A stretch of DNA of 17,503 bases, taken from assembly GCA_017613595.1 (NCBI GenBank), contig JAGADM010000061.1:1-17503 (forward strand), written 5' to 3'. This document shows, in pieces, positions 1 through 6,864 of the stretch. Every line of letters begins with the position of its first letter. Position 1 is the first letter of the stretch. This DNA is from Lachnospiraceae bacterium (lineage in GTDB: Bacteria; Bacillota_A; Clostridia; Lachnospirales; Lachnospiraceae). The notes under the pieces were generated by a model. That model was not told the DNA's origin. It worked only from the letters and a program-made list of their open reading frames with translations, and did no database searches. The translations under genes and the position numbers were made by a program.

Positions 1-24
1 ATACCCCTCGGATTTGATACTTCC

Positions 25-33
25 ATTATACCA
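25..33 (-). promoter_or_regulatory. possible extended -10 promoter for a leftward gene outside the window
   Basis: On the minus strand the sequence TGGTATAAT is a perfect -10 box with the TG extension. No good -35 box lies 17 bases upstream (TGGCTT), so the call rests on the extended -10 alone. It lies just past the htrA terminators and points to the left edge, as expected for the promoter of the next leftward gene. That gene is not visible. Confidence 0.4.
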
Positions 34-34
34 C

Positions 35-81
35 AAAAAGTGCCGGAAAGCCAGTAAATATAAGGCTTTTCGGCACTTTTT
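35..81 (-). terminator. second terminator hairpin downstream of htrA
   Basis: An 18-base inverted repeat (35-52 against 64-81) with one mismatch encloses an 11-base loop. The arms begin with five A and end with five T, so the hairpin could end transcription in either direction. It lies downstream of the better htrA terminator at 98-126 and may back it up, or stop transcripts coming from the left. Confidence 0.65.
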
Positions 82-97
82 AACCATCAAAAAAGAT

Positions 98-126
98 AAG
101 TCCGAGGCGGTTTGCGCCTCGGACTT
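98..126 (-). terminator. Rho-independent terminator of htrA
   Basis: A perfect 12-bp GC-rich stem (98-109 against 115-126) has a 5-base loop. Read on the minus strand it is followed by ATCTTTTTTG, a T-rich tract, as expected for an intrinsic terminator. It lies about 70 bases past the htrA stop codon. Confidence 0.8.
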
Positions 127-139
127 TGTCTTCAGTCTG

Positions 140-163
140 AAAGGAGACGGTAACGTCTCCTTT
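140..163. terminator. third stem-loop next to the htrA 3' end
   Basis: A 10-bp stem (140-149 against 154-163) with a 4-base loop is followed on the plus strand by further T residues. This makes it a better terminator for rightward than for leftward transcription. It may block read-through into htrA from the left, or stabilise the htrA mRNA 3' end. Confidence 0.45.
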
Positions 164-194
164 TTGGTTTGGAAGGTTGTGGTTCTATGTGAAA

Positions 195-1409
195 TCAGTC
201 GGACTTGCGTTCTTTCAGGGTGACTTCAATCGAATAGGTCTTGAAGGCACCGTCTTCCATACGCTGTACGGTCAGTGTGATCACCGTACCGTAGCGGTAG
301 GAGGTAATGCGGGACTGCAGCTGCTCGGTCGTTACAACCGGAACGTCATTGACGCCGGTAATGATGTCGCCGACCTTCAGGTCGGATTCGGCCGCCGCGC
401 CGCCTTCCATGATTTCGTTGATCCGGATACCGGCAGGCCATCCGAGATTGCTGATTTCATCTTCGGATACCGCGGCAATGTATACGCCGAGGAAGCCCTG
501 CTCATTTTCGCGGACGCGTTCTTTCTGTTCAAGATCGCGGATAATCGGTACCGCCACGGACATTGGGATGGCAAATCCCATACCTTCGATGTCGGTCGCG
601 TTCAGTTTTGAAGAGTTGATGCCGATTACTTCGCCGTCAATGTTTACAAGCGCGCCGCCGCTGTTGCCGGGATTGATCGCCGCGTCGGTCTGGATCAGGG
701 AGATGCTGACCGATTCGGCAGAGTAGCGGTGGTCGGTCGCCCCGATGTAGCCTACGGTTACGGACGAACCGATGCCGAGCGCGTTTCCTACGGCAATGGC
801 CATCTCGCCGACGCGTACTTCCTTGCTTTCCGCAAGCGTCGCGGGCTTAATGGCGTTACGGGTGGATTCCTTCAGTACGGATTCCTTCAGCGTCATGATC
901 GCGAGATCGTAAACCGCGTCGGAATTCTTCACGGTGCAGGAGTAGGCTTCGCCGTCGGCAAATGTGATCTTCACCGTCTTCGCGCCCTCAACAACGTGAT
1001 GGTTTGTAACGAGATAGAGGATGCCTTCCTTGCTTTCGATGTAAATGCCGGTTCCTGCCGAGGTGCCTTCCATGCGGCGCCCGAAATAGTCGGTGGAAAC
1101 AATCTGGCATTCCACGGTTACAATCGAAGGAAGAACCTGCTCGGCAATGCTTTCGATATCAATCTCATCAAGCAGCGCCACAGAAGCCTCGTCCGTATAA
1201 TGTAACGTCGATACTTTATTCAGATCTTCGCGCATCCTCTTGGCGGAAACCCTGACCTGCCCGACCTCGGGTGTGGGCTCGGGTGCTTCCTTCGAACCGA
1301 TCGCCTGCAGCTTCTTTAAAGCCGCCGGAGCCTTATAAACGAGAAAGAAGGTTCCGCACGCGATCAGGACAAATGTGATGCCGAAGATGATTTTCTTAAC
1401 AGCTTTCAT
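195..1409 (-). CDS. htrA: HtrA/DegP-type membrane-anchored serine protease
   Basis: This is a 404-aa trypsin-like protease with a C-terminal PDZ domain, expected to degrade or refold damaged proteins on the outer face of the cell membrane. Residues 7-25 form a hydrophobic signal anchor, followed by a Pro/Glu linker (about 41-50). The catalytic triad is visible: His138 in TNHHVV, Asp168 in YDLAIM and Ser250 in GNSGGA. The PDZ domain spans about 300-395, with the carboxylate-binding loop near GFLGV. I chose the ATG at 1409 because GGAGG lies 7 bases upstream. The open frame continues upstream to 1568, but that stretch lacks a signal sequence and holds the intergenic region. The gene is divergent from the sugar transferase and is closed by tandem hairpins. 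Family assignment is secure; substrate and inducer are not visible. Confidence 0.95.
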   Translation of the reverse strand: MKAVKKIIFGITFVLIACGTFFLVYKAPAALKKLQAIGSKEAPEPTPEVGQVRVSAKRMREDLNKVSTLHYTDEASVALLDEIDIESIAEQVLPSIVTVECQIVSTDYFGRRMEGTSAGTGIYIESKEGILYLVTNHHVVEGAKTVKITFADGEAYSCTVKNSDAVYDLAIMTLKESVLKESTRNAIKPATLAESKEVRVGEMAIAVGNALGIGSSVTVGYIGATDHRYSAESVSISLIQTDAAINPGNSGGALVNIDGEVIGINSSKLNATDIEGMGFAIPMSVAVPIIRDLEQKERVRENEQGFLGVYIAAVSEDEISNLGWPAGIRINEIMEGGAAAESDLKVGDIITGVNDVPVVTTEQLQSRITSYRYGTVITLTVQRMEDGAFKTYSIEVTLKERKSD

Positions 1410-1416
1410 GTTACAG

Positions 1417-1421
1417 CCTCC
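1417..1421 (-). promoter_or_regulatory. htrA ribosome binding site
   Basis: GGAGG on the minus strand, 7 bases before the ATG at 1409. It decides the start of htrA against the longer open frame that begins at 1568. Confidence 0.8.
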
Positions 1422-1511
1422 GAAAAGCGGAATATCGGGGATGTGTCCCGCCCGATTGACCGGAACCGGGACCTGTTCCTTATACTCTTTATACGATAAC
1501 GGCTGATTGTG

Positions 1512-1540
1512 ATAATATTGTGAAGCAAAATTGAAGAAAA
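1512..1540 (-). promoter_or_regulatory. weak candidate promoter for htrA
   Basis: On the minus strand TTTTCT (1540-1535) is followed after 17 bases by TATTAT (1517-1512). The -10 box matches 5 of 6 bases, the -35 only 3 of 6. It is the best candidate I found in the htrA upstream region and would give a leader of about 95 bases. A stress-regulated htrA may use another sigma factor or an activator. Confidence 0.3.
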
Positions 1541-1590
1541 ACGGATATTTCGCGTGCATTCCGCGCATAAGGGCCGCAGTCGGATTTGTC

Positions 1591-1619
1591 TTGAATTCGG
1601 ATGAGGGATGGGATATAAT
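1591..1619 (+). promoter_or_regulatory. sigma-A-type promoter of the sugar transferase-clpX unit
   Basis: TTGAAT (1591-1596), a 17-base spacer and a perfect TATAAT (1614-1619). Transcription would start near 1626. The coding region must therefore begin downstream, which rules out the longer reading frame from 1531. No terminator separates the sugar transferase from clpX, so both are probably transcribed from here. Confidence 0.8.
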
Positions 1620-1680
1620 AAACTATGTATACCCTTTGAAACACGTGAAAGGATATTCCGGGGAGAGTTTCGTTATTGCC

Positions 1681-3096
1681 ATGCTGAACACAAGTCAGAG
1701 AAAACTGAGTACGATCAGCCTCATCGCCGATGCCCTGCTGCTTGTTACCGCGTACATCGTTTCGTATTATCTGCGGTTTACCGTTTTTGCGAACGCGGGC
1801 GTTTTAGGGCTTCCGGACGGAGCGCAGTTTTATTCCCTCAGGGGATATTTAAAGTATCTGATCTTCGTACTGATCGGCTACCTTTTGATTTATTCCGCGT
1901 GCGGACTGTACGCGGCCAAGCGGAACCGCAAGCTCGAATACTGGAACCTGTTTGAAGCCAACGGCCTCGGCATGCTGTTCTTCTCATTCCTGTTGCTGGT
2001 ATTCAACGAAGGAGACATTTCCCGTCTGTTCCTGGGAATATTCTTCTTCCTGACGCTTCTGTTTGAGGTGTGCTTCCGGTTCGTATTTTACGCGATCCTG
2101 AGTGCGTATCGTAAGAAGGGCAAGAACCTCATTCATATCGTGATCGTCGGCTACAGCGCGGCGGCGAGAGGCTATATCGACCGCATCAAAGCCAATCCGC
2201 AGTGGGGTTATTACATCCACGGCATCATTTCGGACGCGAAGGAGATCGGATTTGCCTACCGCGGCATTTCCGTGATCGGTACCATCAATAATCTGGAGAC
2301 GATCCTTGCGGACAATTCGTTCGAAGAGGTCATCATCGCGCTTCCGATCAACGATTACTACAAGCTCCGCCGCGTGGCGGGAATCTGCGAGAAGTCGGGC
2401 GCGCATACGAAATTCGTGCCGGACTATAACCACATCATTCCGACGATTCCGGTGATGGAAGACTTCTTCGGGCTTCCCGTCATCAACATCCGGAACGTGC
2501 CGCTTGCGAACTGGGGCAACCGTATGCTCAAGCGGATCCTCGATATCATTTTCAGCATATTCGGACTGATCCTTTTCGCGATTCCGATGGGGATCATCGC
2601 ACTGCTGATCCGGATCACGACGCACGGAAAGGTCATCTACTCGCAGGAGCGTGTCGGCCTTCACAACAAGCCGTTCCGCATGTACAAGTTCTGCTCCATG
2701 AAGGAGGCAAAGGACGGCGAGGACGAGAACGAGTGGTCCTCAGAGGATAACGCGCGTGTTACGAAGATCGGTAAGATCATCCGCCATACGAGCCTCGATG
2801 AGCTTCCGCAGCTGTGGAACGTGCTCCGCGGCGACATGAGCCTGATCGGACCGCGCCCGGAGCGGCCGTTCTTCGTGGAAAAGTTTAAAGAGGAGATCCC
2901 GCGCTACATGATCAAGCATCAGGTGCGTCCCGGCATTACGGGATGGGCGCAGGTGCACGGCCTTCGCGGGGATACATCGGTCAGCCGGAGAATCGACTAC
3001 GACTTATATTATATTGAGAACTGGACCCTGTTCCTTGATATCCGGATCGCGTTCTGGACGGTATTTACCGGATTTGTCAATAAGAACGCTTATTAA
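1681..3096 (+). CDS. undecaprenyl-phosphate sugar-1-phosphate transferase (exopolysaccharide initiation)
   Basis: This 471-aa protein belongs to the WcaJ/CpsE/WbaP-like polyprenyl glycosylphosphotransferases. These move a sugar-1-phosphate (often glucose) from a UDP-sugar to undecaprenyl phosphate, the first membrane step of capsule or exopolysaccharide synthesis. The N-terminal half has four hydrophobic segments (about 9-31, 56-75, 96-108, 115-140), then a Rossmann-like soluble region beginning at [10 protein letters not shown] (about 151-275). A further membrane segment (about 285-310) leads into the catalytic domain: YKFCSM (335-340), the [10 protein letters not shown] segment (368-377), SLIGPRPE (387-394) and [16 protein letters not shown] (416-431). 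The ATG at 1681 lies 15 bases after GGGGAG, which is unusually far. An in-frame GTG at 1645 or ATT at 1675 are alternatives. No glycosyltransferase cluster surrounds the gene, so the final polymer cannot be told. The donor sugar is inferred. Confidence 0.92.
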   Translation: MLNTSQRKLSTISLIADALLLVTAYIVSYYLRFTVFANAGVLGLPDGAQFYSLRGYLKYLIFVLIGYLLIYSACGLYAAKRNRKLEYWNLFEANGLGMLFFSFLLLVFNEGDISRLFLGIFFFLTLLFEVCFRFVFYAILSAYRKKGKNLIHIVIVGYSAAARGYIDRIKANPQWGYYIHGIISDAKEIGFAYRGISVIGTINNLETILADNSFEEVIIALPINDYYKLRRVAGICEKSGAHTKFVPDYNHIIPTIPVMEDFFGLPVINIRNVPLANWGNRMLKRILDIIFSIFGLILFAIPMGIIALLIRITTHGKVIYSQERVGLHNKPFRMYKFCSMKEAKDGEDENEWSSEDNARVTKIGKIIRHTSLDELPQLWNVLRGDMSLIGPRPERPFFVEKFKEEIPRYMIKHQVRPGITGWAQVHGLRGDTSVSRRIDYDLYYIENWTLFLDIRIAFWTVFTGFVNKNAY

Positions 3097-3125
3097 GGAC
3101 GGAGTTACAATCGAAACGGAGTATT

Positions 3126-4505
3126 ATGGACGAACAGAACAATAAAGACGGGCGGGACGGCTACGAAAACGTCTGCGCCATGTGTCACAGACCGGAAAGC
3201 GTGTGCGGAAAGCTGTTTCATCTGCCGCCGAATCTGACGCTTTGCGAAAGCTGCCTGCAGAAGTCATTTGACTTAATGGCATCGACACTCGATACGAGCG
3301 ACCCCGAGAAGATGATGGGCAACCTGAAGATCATCATCCCCGGAGCGCAGAACCGTGAGCCGATGAAGCTGAAGCCCAGGAAGAAAGAGGCGGAGGCACC
3401 GGAGAAGCAGGAGAGCGTGGAGAACGGCGACGTGATGGATATCGCGAAGCTTCCTTCCCCGCACGAGATCAAAGCAAAACTTGATGAATACGTAATCGGC
3501 CAGGATCATGCCAAGAAGGTGATCAGCGTGGCCGTTTACAACCATTATAAGCGTGTCCGCAGACAGGACGAGGAAGCGTTTAAGGACGATGTCATCATCG
3601 AAAAGTCCAATATGCTGATGCTCGGACCGACCGGCTGCGGCAAGACGTATCTTGTACAGACGCTCGCGAAGCTTTTAAATGTGCCGCTCGCGATCACCGA
3701 CGCGACGAGCCTTACCGAGGCCGGCTATATCGGCGATGACGTGGAGAGCGTGCTTTCGAAGCTTTTAGCCAATGCCGACAACGATGTGGAGCGTGCGGAG
3801 CACGGCATCGTATTTATCGACGAGATCGACAAGATCGCCAAGAAGAAGAATACGACAAGCCGCGATGTCAGCGGCGAGAGCGTACAGCAGGGTCTGTTAA
3901 AGCTTCTTGAGGGAGCCGATGTGGAAGTGCCGGTAGGCGCTTCGAGCAAGAACGGCATGGTTCCGACGACGATGGTCAACACGCGGAACATCCTGTTCAT
4001 ATGCGGCGGCGCTTTCCCGGGACTTGACGAGATCATCAAGACGCGGCTTACGAAGTCGTTTACGATGGGATTTAACTCTTATCTGAAGGACGAATTCGAC
4101 AAGGATCCGGACATTCTTTCGAAAGCGACGATGGAGGACCTCAGGGAATTCGGCATGGTGCCGGAGTTCATCGGCCGTCTTCCGGTCATCTACGCGCTGC
4201 GCGGACTTGACCGCGAGGCGATGAAGCGGATCCTGACCGAACCCAAGAACGCGATCATCAAGCAGTACCAGAAACTGTTCGCGATGGATGAGGTACAGCT
4301 CAAGTTCACTGACGACGCGCTCGACCTGATCGCGGAAAAGGCAATCGCCAAGGAAACCGGTGCCCGCGCCCTGCGTTCGATCCTCGAGGAATTCATGCTT
4401 GACATCATGTATGAGATCCCGAAGGACAGCTATATCGGAACCGTAACCATAACCGCGGATTATATTAACGGAAATGGTGCGCCGATTATTGAAATGCGAA
4501 GCTGA
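3126..4505 (+). CDS. clpX: ClpX-type AAA+ unfoldase, divergent member
   Basis: This 459-aa protein has the ClpX layout: an N-terminal zinc-binding domain (Cys17, Cys20, Cys40, Cys43), a long charged linker (about 55-105), and an AAA+ module. The module shows Walker A GPTGCGKT (167-174), pore loop GYIG (200-203), Walker B VFIDEID (229-235), arginine-finger box EFIGRLPV (347-354) and sensor 2 GARALR (412-417). ClpX unfolds proteins and feeds them to the ClpP protease. Two usually constant parts differ. The RKH substrate loop (GGRKHP in E. coli and B. subtilis) is replaced by SSKNG (273-277), and the ClpP-docking IGF loop reads MGF (314-316). It is also longer than the usual roughly 420 residues. 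There is no clpP or tig beside it. GGAG lies 4 bases before the ATG. It may be a specialised paralogue, with the main clpX elsewhere. Confidence 0.9.
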   Translation: MDEQNNKDGRDGYENVCAMCHRPESVCGKLFHLPPNLTLCESCLQKSFDLMASTLDTSDPEKMMGNLKIIIPGAQNREPMKLKPRKKEAEAPEKQESVENGDVMDIAKLPSPHEIKAKLDEYVIGQDHAKKVISVAVYNHYKRVRRQDEEAFKDDVIIEKSNMLMLGPTGCGKTYLVQTLAKLLNVPLAITDATSLTEAGYIGDDVESVLSKLLANADNDVERAEHGIVFIDEIDKIAKKKNTTSRDVSGESVQQGLLKLLEGADVEVPVGASSKNGMVPTTMVNTRNILFICGGAFPGLDEIIKTRLTKSFTMGFNSYLKDEFDKDPDILSKATMEDLREFGMVPEFIGRLPVIYALRGLDREAMKRILTEPKNAIIKQYQKLFAMDEVQLKFTDDALDLIAEKAIAKETGARALRSILEEFMLDIMYEIPKDSYIGTVTITADYINGNGAPIIEMRS

Positions 4506-4517
4506 ATGGTATATAAT
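4489..4517 (+). promoter_or_regulatory. promoter inside the clpX 3' end
   Basis: TTGAAA (4489-4494), a 17-base spacer and a perfect TATAAT (4512-4517). The -35 box lies in the last codons of clpX. It should drive the zinc-ribbon membrane protein gene alone, which has its own terminator at 5652-5685. Confidence 0.85.
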
Positions 4518-4559
4518 AGATTCAGACCTTAACCAAATGAGTAAAGGAGAGTGGAAGTC

Positions 4560-5633
4560 ATGTTTTGTGGAAAATGCGGAAATCAGATACCCGATGGCGT
4601 AGCTTTCTGTCCTTTCTGCGGCGAAAAGCTTGCGGAAGCGGCAGTTCAGGCAGCAGCTCCTGTTGTTGAAGCAGCGCAGAATGCAGCGGCTCCGGTCGTT
4701 GAAGAAGTGCAGAATGCGGCAGCACCTGTTGTTGAGGCGGCTGCACCCGTCGTGGAAGCAGCGGCACCCGTTATGGAAGCCGCACCTGTTCCGGAAGTTC
4801 CGGTTCAGCAGCCCGTTTATCAGCAGGCACCTGTGGAACAGCCCGTTTACCAGCAGCCTGTATATCAGCAGCCCATGTACCAGCAGCCGGCACCTCAGGT
4901 TCAGCAGCCGGCACCTCAGGTTCAGCAGCCTGTGTACCAGCAGCCCATGTATCAGCAGCCTGTATATCAGCAGCCGCTGTATCAGCAGTATCCGGACGTT
5001 CCGAAAAAGAAGTCAAAGGCCCCTTTGATCATCATTATCGTTCTTCTTGTTTTGCTTCTTGCAGGCGGCGGACTGATTGTTTATGAGACCTTCTTCGCAG
5101 ATGAGGAGGATCGCCCCGAAATCCTTGCCATGCTTGATTTCAAGAAAGAGGGCGACAAGCTTCCTCTTTCCGAGAAGGAGCAGAAGACCTTCACCAAGAT
5201 TGTAAAGAACATGGACCAGGCAATCATTGATACCGACGGCGACGCTTACGCGGAGTGCATTCCGTCCTACGCACGCAGCTTCGTATGGGGCGTTTACGGC
5301 GAGACCAGTGCGGACGCTTTTGTTAAGTATCTGTACGGCGATAAGGACAACGGTATCTCGAAGCTCGGCGATGACCTCAAGGTTACCGAGGAAATCGTAT
5401 CCGCCAAGAAGATCAGCAAGCTTGAGGATCTTACGGAAGCATTCGAGAAGGAATTCAAGAAGTCCGTTGATTTCGATGCAGCTTACCTTGTAACGAACAA
5501 CTCCTGCTTCAAGGGCGATGAGGATTCCCAGAAGTACGTTGATTACTATCTGTTCTTCCGTGAAGAGGATGAGGAAGACTGGAATGTCATCCTGATCGGA
5601 GAAGAGAATCTTGAGAAGTTCGGACTGAAATAA
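4560..5633 (+). CDS. zinc-ribbon, Pro/Gln/Tyr-repeat single-pass membrane protein, function unknown
   Basis: The 357-aa protein starts with a zinc ribbon (Cys3-x2-Cys6 and Cys17-x2-Cys20, MFCGKCG...FCPFCGEK). An Ala/Pro/Val/Glu-rich repeat follows (about 25-80, units like AAAPVVEAA), then a Gln/Pro/Tyr repeat (about 82-144, units like QQPVYQQP). A Lys-rich stop precedes one membrane helix (about 155-178), and the C-terminal domain of about 180 residues is acidic and shows no motif I recognise. With Lys residues before the helix, the zinc ribbon and repeats should be cytoplasmic and the C-terminal domain outside; this is inferred. I chose the ATG at 4560, 10 bases after AAAGGAG, over a GTG at 4551 that would sit only one base from it. 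The gene has its own promoter and terminator. Zinc-ribbon plus single-helix proteins are common in Clostridia, mostly uncharacterised. No function is assigned. Confidence 0.88.
   Translation: MFCGKCGNQIPDGVAFCPFCGEKLAEAAVQAAAPVVEAAQNAAAPVVEEVQNAAAPVVEAAAPVVEAAAPVMEAAPVPEVPVQQPVYQQAPVEQPVYQQPVYQQPMYQQPAPQVQQPAPQVQQPVYQQPMYQQPVYQQPLYQQYPDVPKKKSKAPLIIIIVLLVLLLAGGGLIVYETFFADEEDRPEILAMLDFKKEGDKLPLSEKEQKTFTKIVKNMDQAIIDTDGDAYAECIPSYARSFVWGVYGETSADAFVKYLYGDKDNGISKLGDDLKVTEEIVSAKKISKLEDLTEAFEKEFKKSVDFDAAYLVTNNSCFKGDEDSQKYVDYYLFFREEDEEDWNVILIGEENLEKFGLK
4632..4799 (+). repeat. Ala/Pro/Val/Glu coding repeat
   Basis: Degenerate in-frame repeats code for units like AAAPVVEAA (five APVVE/APVME copies across residues 25-80 of the zinc-ribbon membrane protein). 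The DNA copies differ at third codon positions, so selection seems to act on the protein. Confidence 0.75.
4800..4991 (+). repeat. Gln/Pro/Tyr coding repeat with a perfect 21-bp tandem duplication
   Basis: In-frame repeats of 12 to 15 bases code for QQPVYQQP, QQPMYQQP and related units (residues 81-144). Within them 4881-4901 is repeated exactly at 4902-4922 (coding QQPAPQV twice). The identity suggests a recent slippage duplication. The number of copies may vary between strains. Confidence 0.85.
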
Positions 5634-5651
5634 TACCAGTTTCGCACATTG

Positions 5652-5685
5652 ACTGTCGGCCGGTTATCCGGCCGACAGTTTTTTT
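5652..5685 (+). terminator. Rho-independent terminator of the zinc-ribbon membrane protein gene
   Basis: A perfect 12-bp stem (ACTGTCGGCCGG at 5652-5663 against 5668-5679) with a TTAT loop is followed directly by seven T (5679-5685). It lies 18 bases past the stop codon. Its T-tract shares bases with the -35 box of the next promoter. Confidence 0.95.
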
Positions 5686-5712
5686 GACTTTTTCGGATAA
5701 ATGTGGTACATT
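5684..5712 (+). promoter_or_regulatory. promoter of the mrp/mbh-like antiporter operon
   Basis: TTGACT (5684-5689), a 17-base spacer and TACATT (5707-5712). The -10 box is preceded by TGG, an extended -10 that makes up for its two mismatches. Transcription would start near 5719, about 32 bases before mrpE. No promoter or terminator is evident from here to 15287, so all ten genes probably share this start. Confidence 0.75.
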
Positions 5713-5750
5713 TAACCTGATTTTGGCTTTATGCGGAAAGAAGGCGCCAT

Positions 5751-6215
5751 ATGTTCTTTTTGTTTCTGATCATGTGGGTTATTTTAAACGGGAGATTGGA
5801 CCGGGAAGTGCTCGTAACAGGGCTCGTTCTGGCTGTTCCCGTTTATCTTTTTTTCTGCCTCGTAATGCGCTACACGCCGAAGAAGGAATGGAAGACGGTG
5901 AAACATTTTCCGTGGCTTTTAAAGTATATCGGCGTGCTGCTTGTGGAGATCATCAAGGCGAATTTTGCGGTGATCAGGCTGATTCTTTCGCCGAAGCTTG
6001 AACCCGAGCCGATTCTTGTGCATTTCAAAAAGCCGATGAAGAAGGACTCTCATAAGGTACTGCTTGCCAATTCCATCACGCTGACGCCGGGTACGATCAC
6101 GGTCGAGCTTGACGGAGACAATTACGCGGTGCATGCGCTTGATAAGGAATTCGCGGAAGGACTGGATTCTTCCGTATTTGTCGAGATGATCAAAGAACTG
6201 GAGGAGCGGGAATGA
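5751..6215 (+). CDS. mrpE: MrpE/MnhE/MbhA-like antiporter subunit
   Basis: This 154-aa membrane protein is the first gene of the operon. MrpE subunits are small accessory parts of Mrp-type Na+(K+)/H+ antiporters and correspond to MbhA of membrane-bound hydrogenases. Hydrophobic segments cover about residues 1-12, 20-38 and 55-80. The family signature LANSITLTPGT stands at 105-115, followed by a soluble C-terminal domain. The length fits the family (about 150-160). AAGG lies 6 bases before the ATG at 5751. The stop overlaps the mrpF start by four bases (ATGA), pointing to translational coupling. Confidence 0.93.
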   Translation: MFFLFLIMWVILNGRLDREVLVTGLVLAVPVYLFFCLVMRYTPKKEWKTVKHFPWLLKYIGVLLVEIIKANFAVIRLILSPKLEPEPILVHFKKPMKKDSHKVLLANSITLTPGTITVELDGDNYAVHALDKEFAEGLDSSVFVEMIKELEERE

Positions 6216-6520
6216 GCCTGTCTCAAGCATACAATCTGCTTTATAACGGTGCGATCATGTTCCTCGCGGTCATTATGCTCGCGGTGCTTTTCCGCGCGGT
6301 AAAGGGACCGGAGATCGTGGACCGTATCGTTGCCGTTAACATGCTCGGCACGCTGACGATCATGATCATCTGTATTCTTGCCGTAAAGCTTGCGCAGGGA
6401 TACCTTCTCGACGTGGCGATCATCTACGCGATGATCTCGTTTCTTGCCGTTGTGATCCTGACGAGGATCTATCTGGGCGTATACCTGGAGCGCGAACGGC
6501 GGAAAGGAGAGAAGTCATGA
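6212..6520 (+). CDS. mrpF: MrpF/MnhF/MbhB-like antiporter subunit
   Basis: This is a 102-aa subunit with three membrane helices (about 13-28, 44-60, 67-90). The family signature is visible: GPEIVDRIVAVN (32-43) after the first helix, and the conserved Asp67 in LLDVAIIYA within or at the edge of the third. MrpF sits in the small-subunit part of the Mrp complex and is thought to help form the cation path. Its start overlaps the mrpE stop and its stop overlaps the mrpG start, both as ATGA. The length is near the family norm of about 90. Confidence 0.93.
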   Translation: MSLSQAYNLLYNGAIMFLAVIMLAVLFRAVKGPEIVDRIVAVNMLGTLTIMIICILAVKLAQGYLLDVAIIYAMISFLAVVILTRIYLGVYLERERRKGEKS

Positions 6521-6864
6521 GCGGATGGGTTCTCTTCGGTATCGTTGCCATTCTGATCGTATGCGGTCTTGCCGTTACAGCGATTGCCGCGTTCGGTCTC
6601 TTTAAGTTCCGCTTTGCCCTGAACCGTATGCACGCGGCGGCCATGGCGGATACTCTCGGAATCATGCTTGTTCTGTGCGGACTGATCGTTGCGACCGGTC
6701 TTAACTTTGTGTCTTTAAAACTGGCGCTTATCATCATCCTTTTATGGTGTGCCGGACCGGTTTCGAGCCATCTGCTTGCCGGTTTTGAGGTTGCGACCTC
6801 TTCGAAATTTAAGGAAAACTGTGAATCCGACACGGATTCCGGAAAGGACGGTAAGGAAGAATGA
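6517..6864 (+). CDS. mrpG: MrpG/MnhG/MbhC-like antiporter subunit
   Basis: This is a 115-aa subunit with three predicted helices (about 5-27, 45-62, 67-82). The MrpG signature lies around residues 26-48: the RMHAAAMADTLG part (37-48) matches the usual RLHAATKADTLG pattern. GPVSSHLLA (80-88) matches the helix-3 end seen in the family. A charged, acidic tail of about 20 residues follows. GGAGAG lies a few bases before the ATG at 6517. The stop overlaps the next start as ATGA. Confidence 0.93.
   Translation: MSGWVLFGIVAILIVCGLAVTAIAAFGLFKFRFALNRMHAAAMADTLGIMLVLCGLIVATGLNFVSLKLALIIILLWCAGPVSSHLLAGFEVATSSKFKENCESDTDSGKDGKEE

Noticed and set aside
1410..1568. Possible 53-residue N-terminal extension of HtrA
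   Set aside because: GGAGG lies just before the ATG at 1409 and a signal anchor starts directly there. The upstream part has no ribosome binding site and crosses the divergent intergenic region.
1531..1680. Possible 50-residue N-terminal extension of the sugar transferase
   Set aside because: It contains the -35 and -10 boxes at 1591-1619, has no ribosome binding site at 1531 and encodes nothing like the family N-terminus.
1984..2664. Open frame of 226 codons antisense to the sugar transferase
   Set aside because: Asp/Arg/His-rich low-complexity translation typical of an antisense frame, without motif support.
5731..5769. Possible 12-codon upstream frame overlapping the mrpE start
   Set aside because: The ATG at 5731 has no ribosome binding site and the short peptide shows no leader-peptide pattern such as a run of one amino acid.
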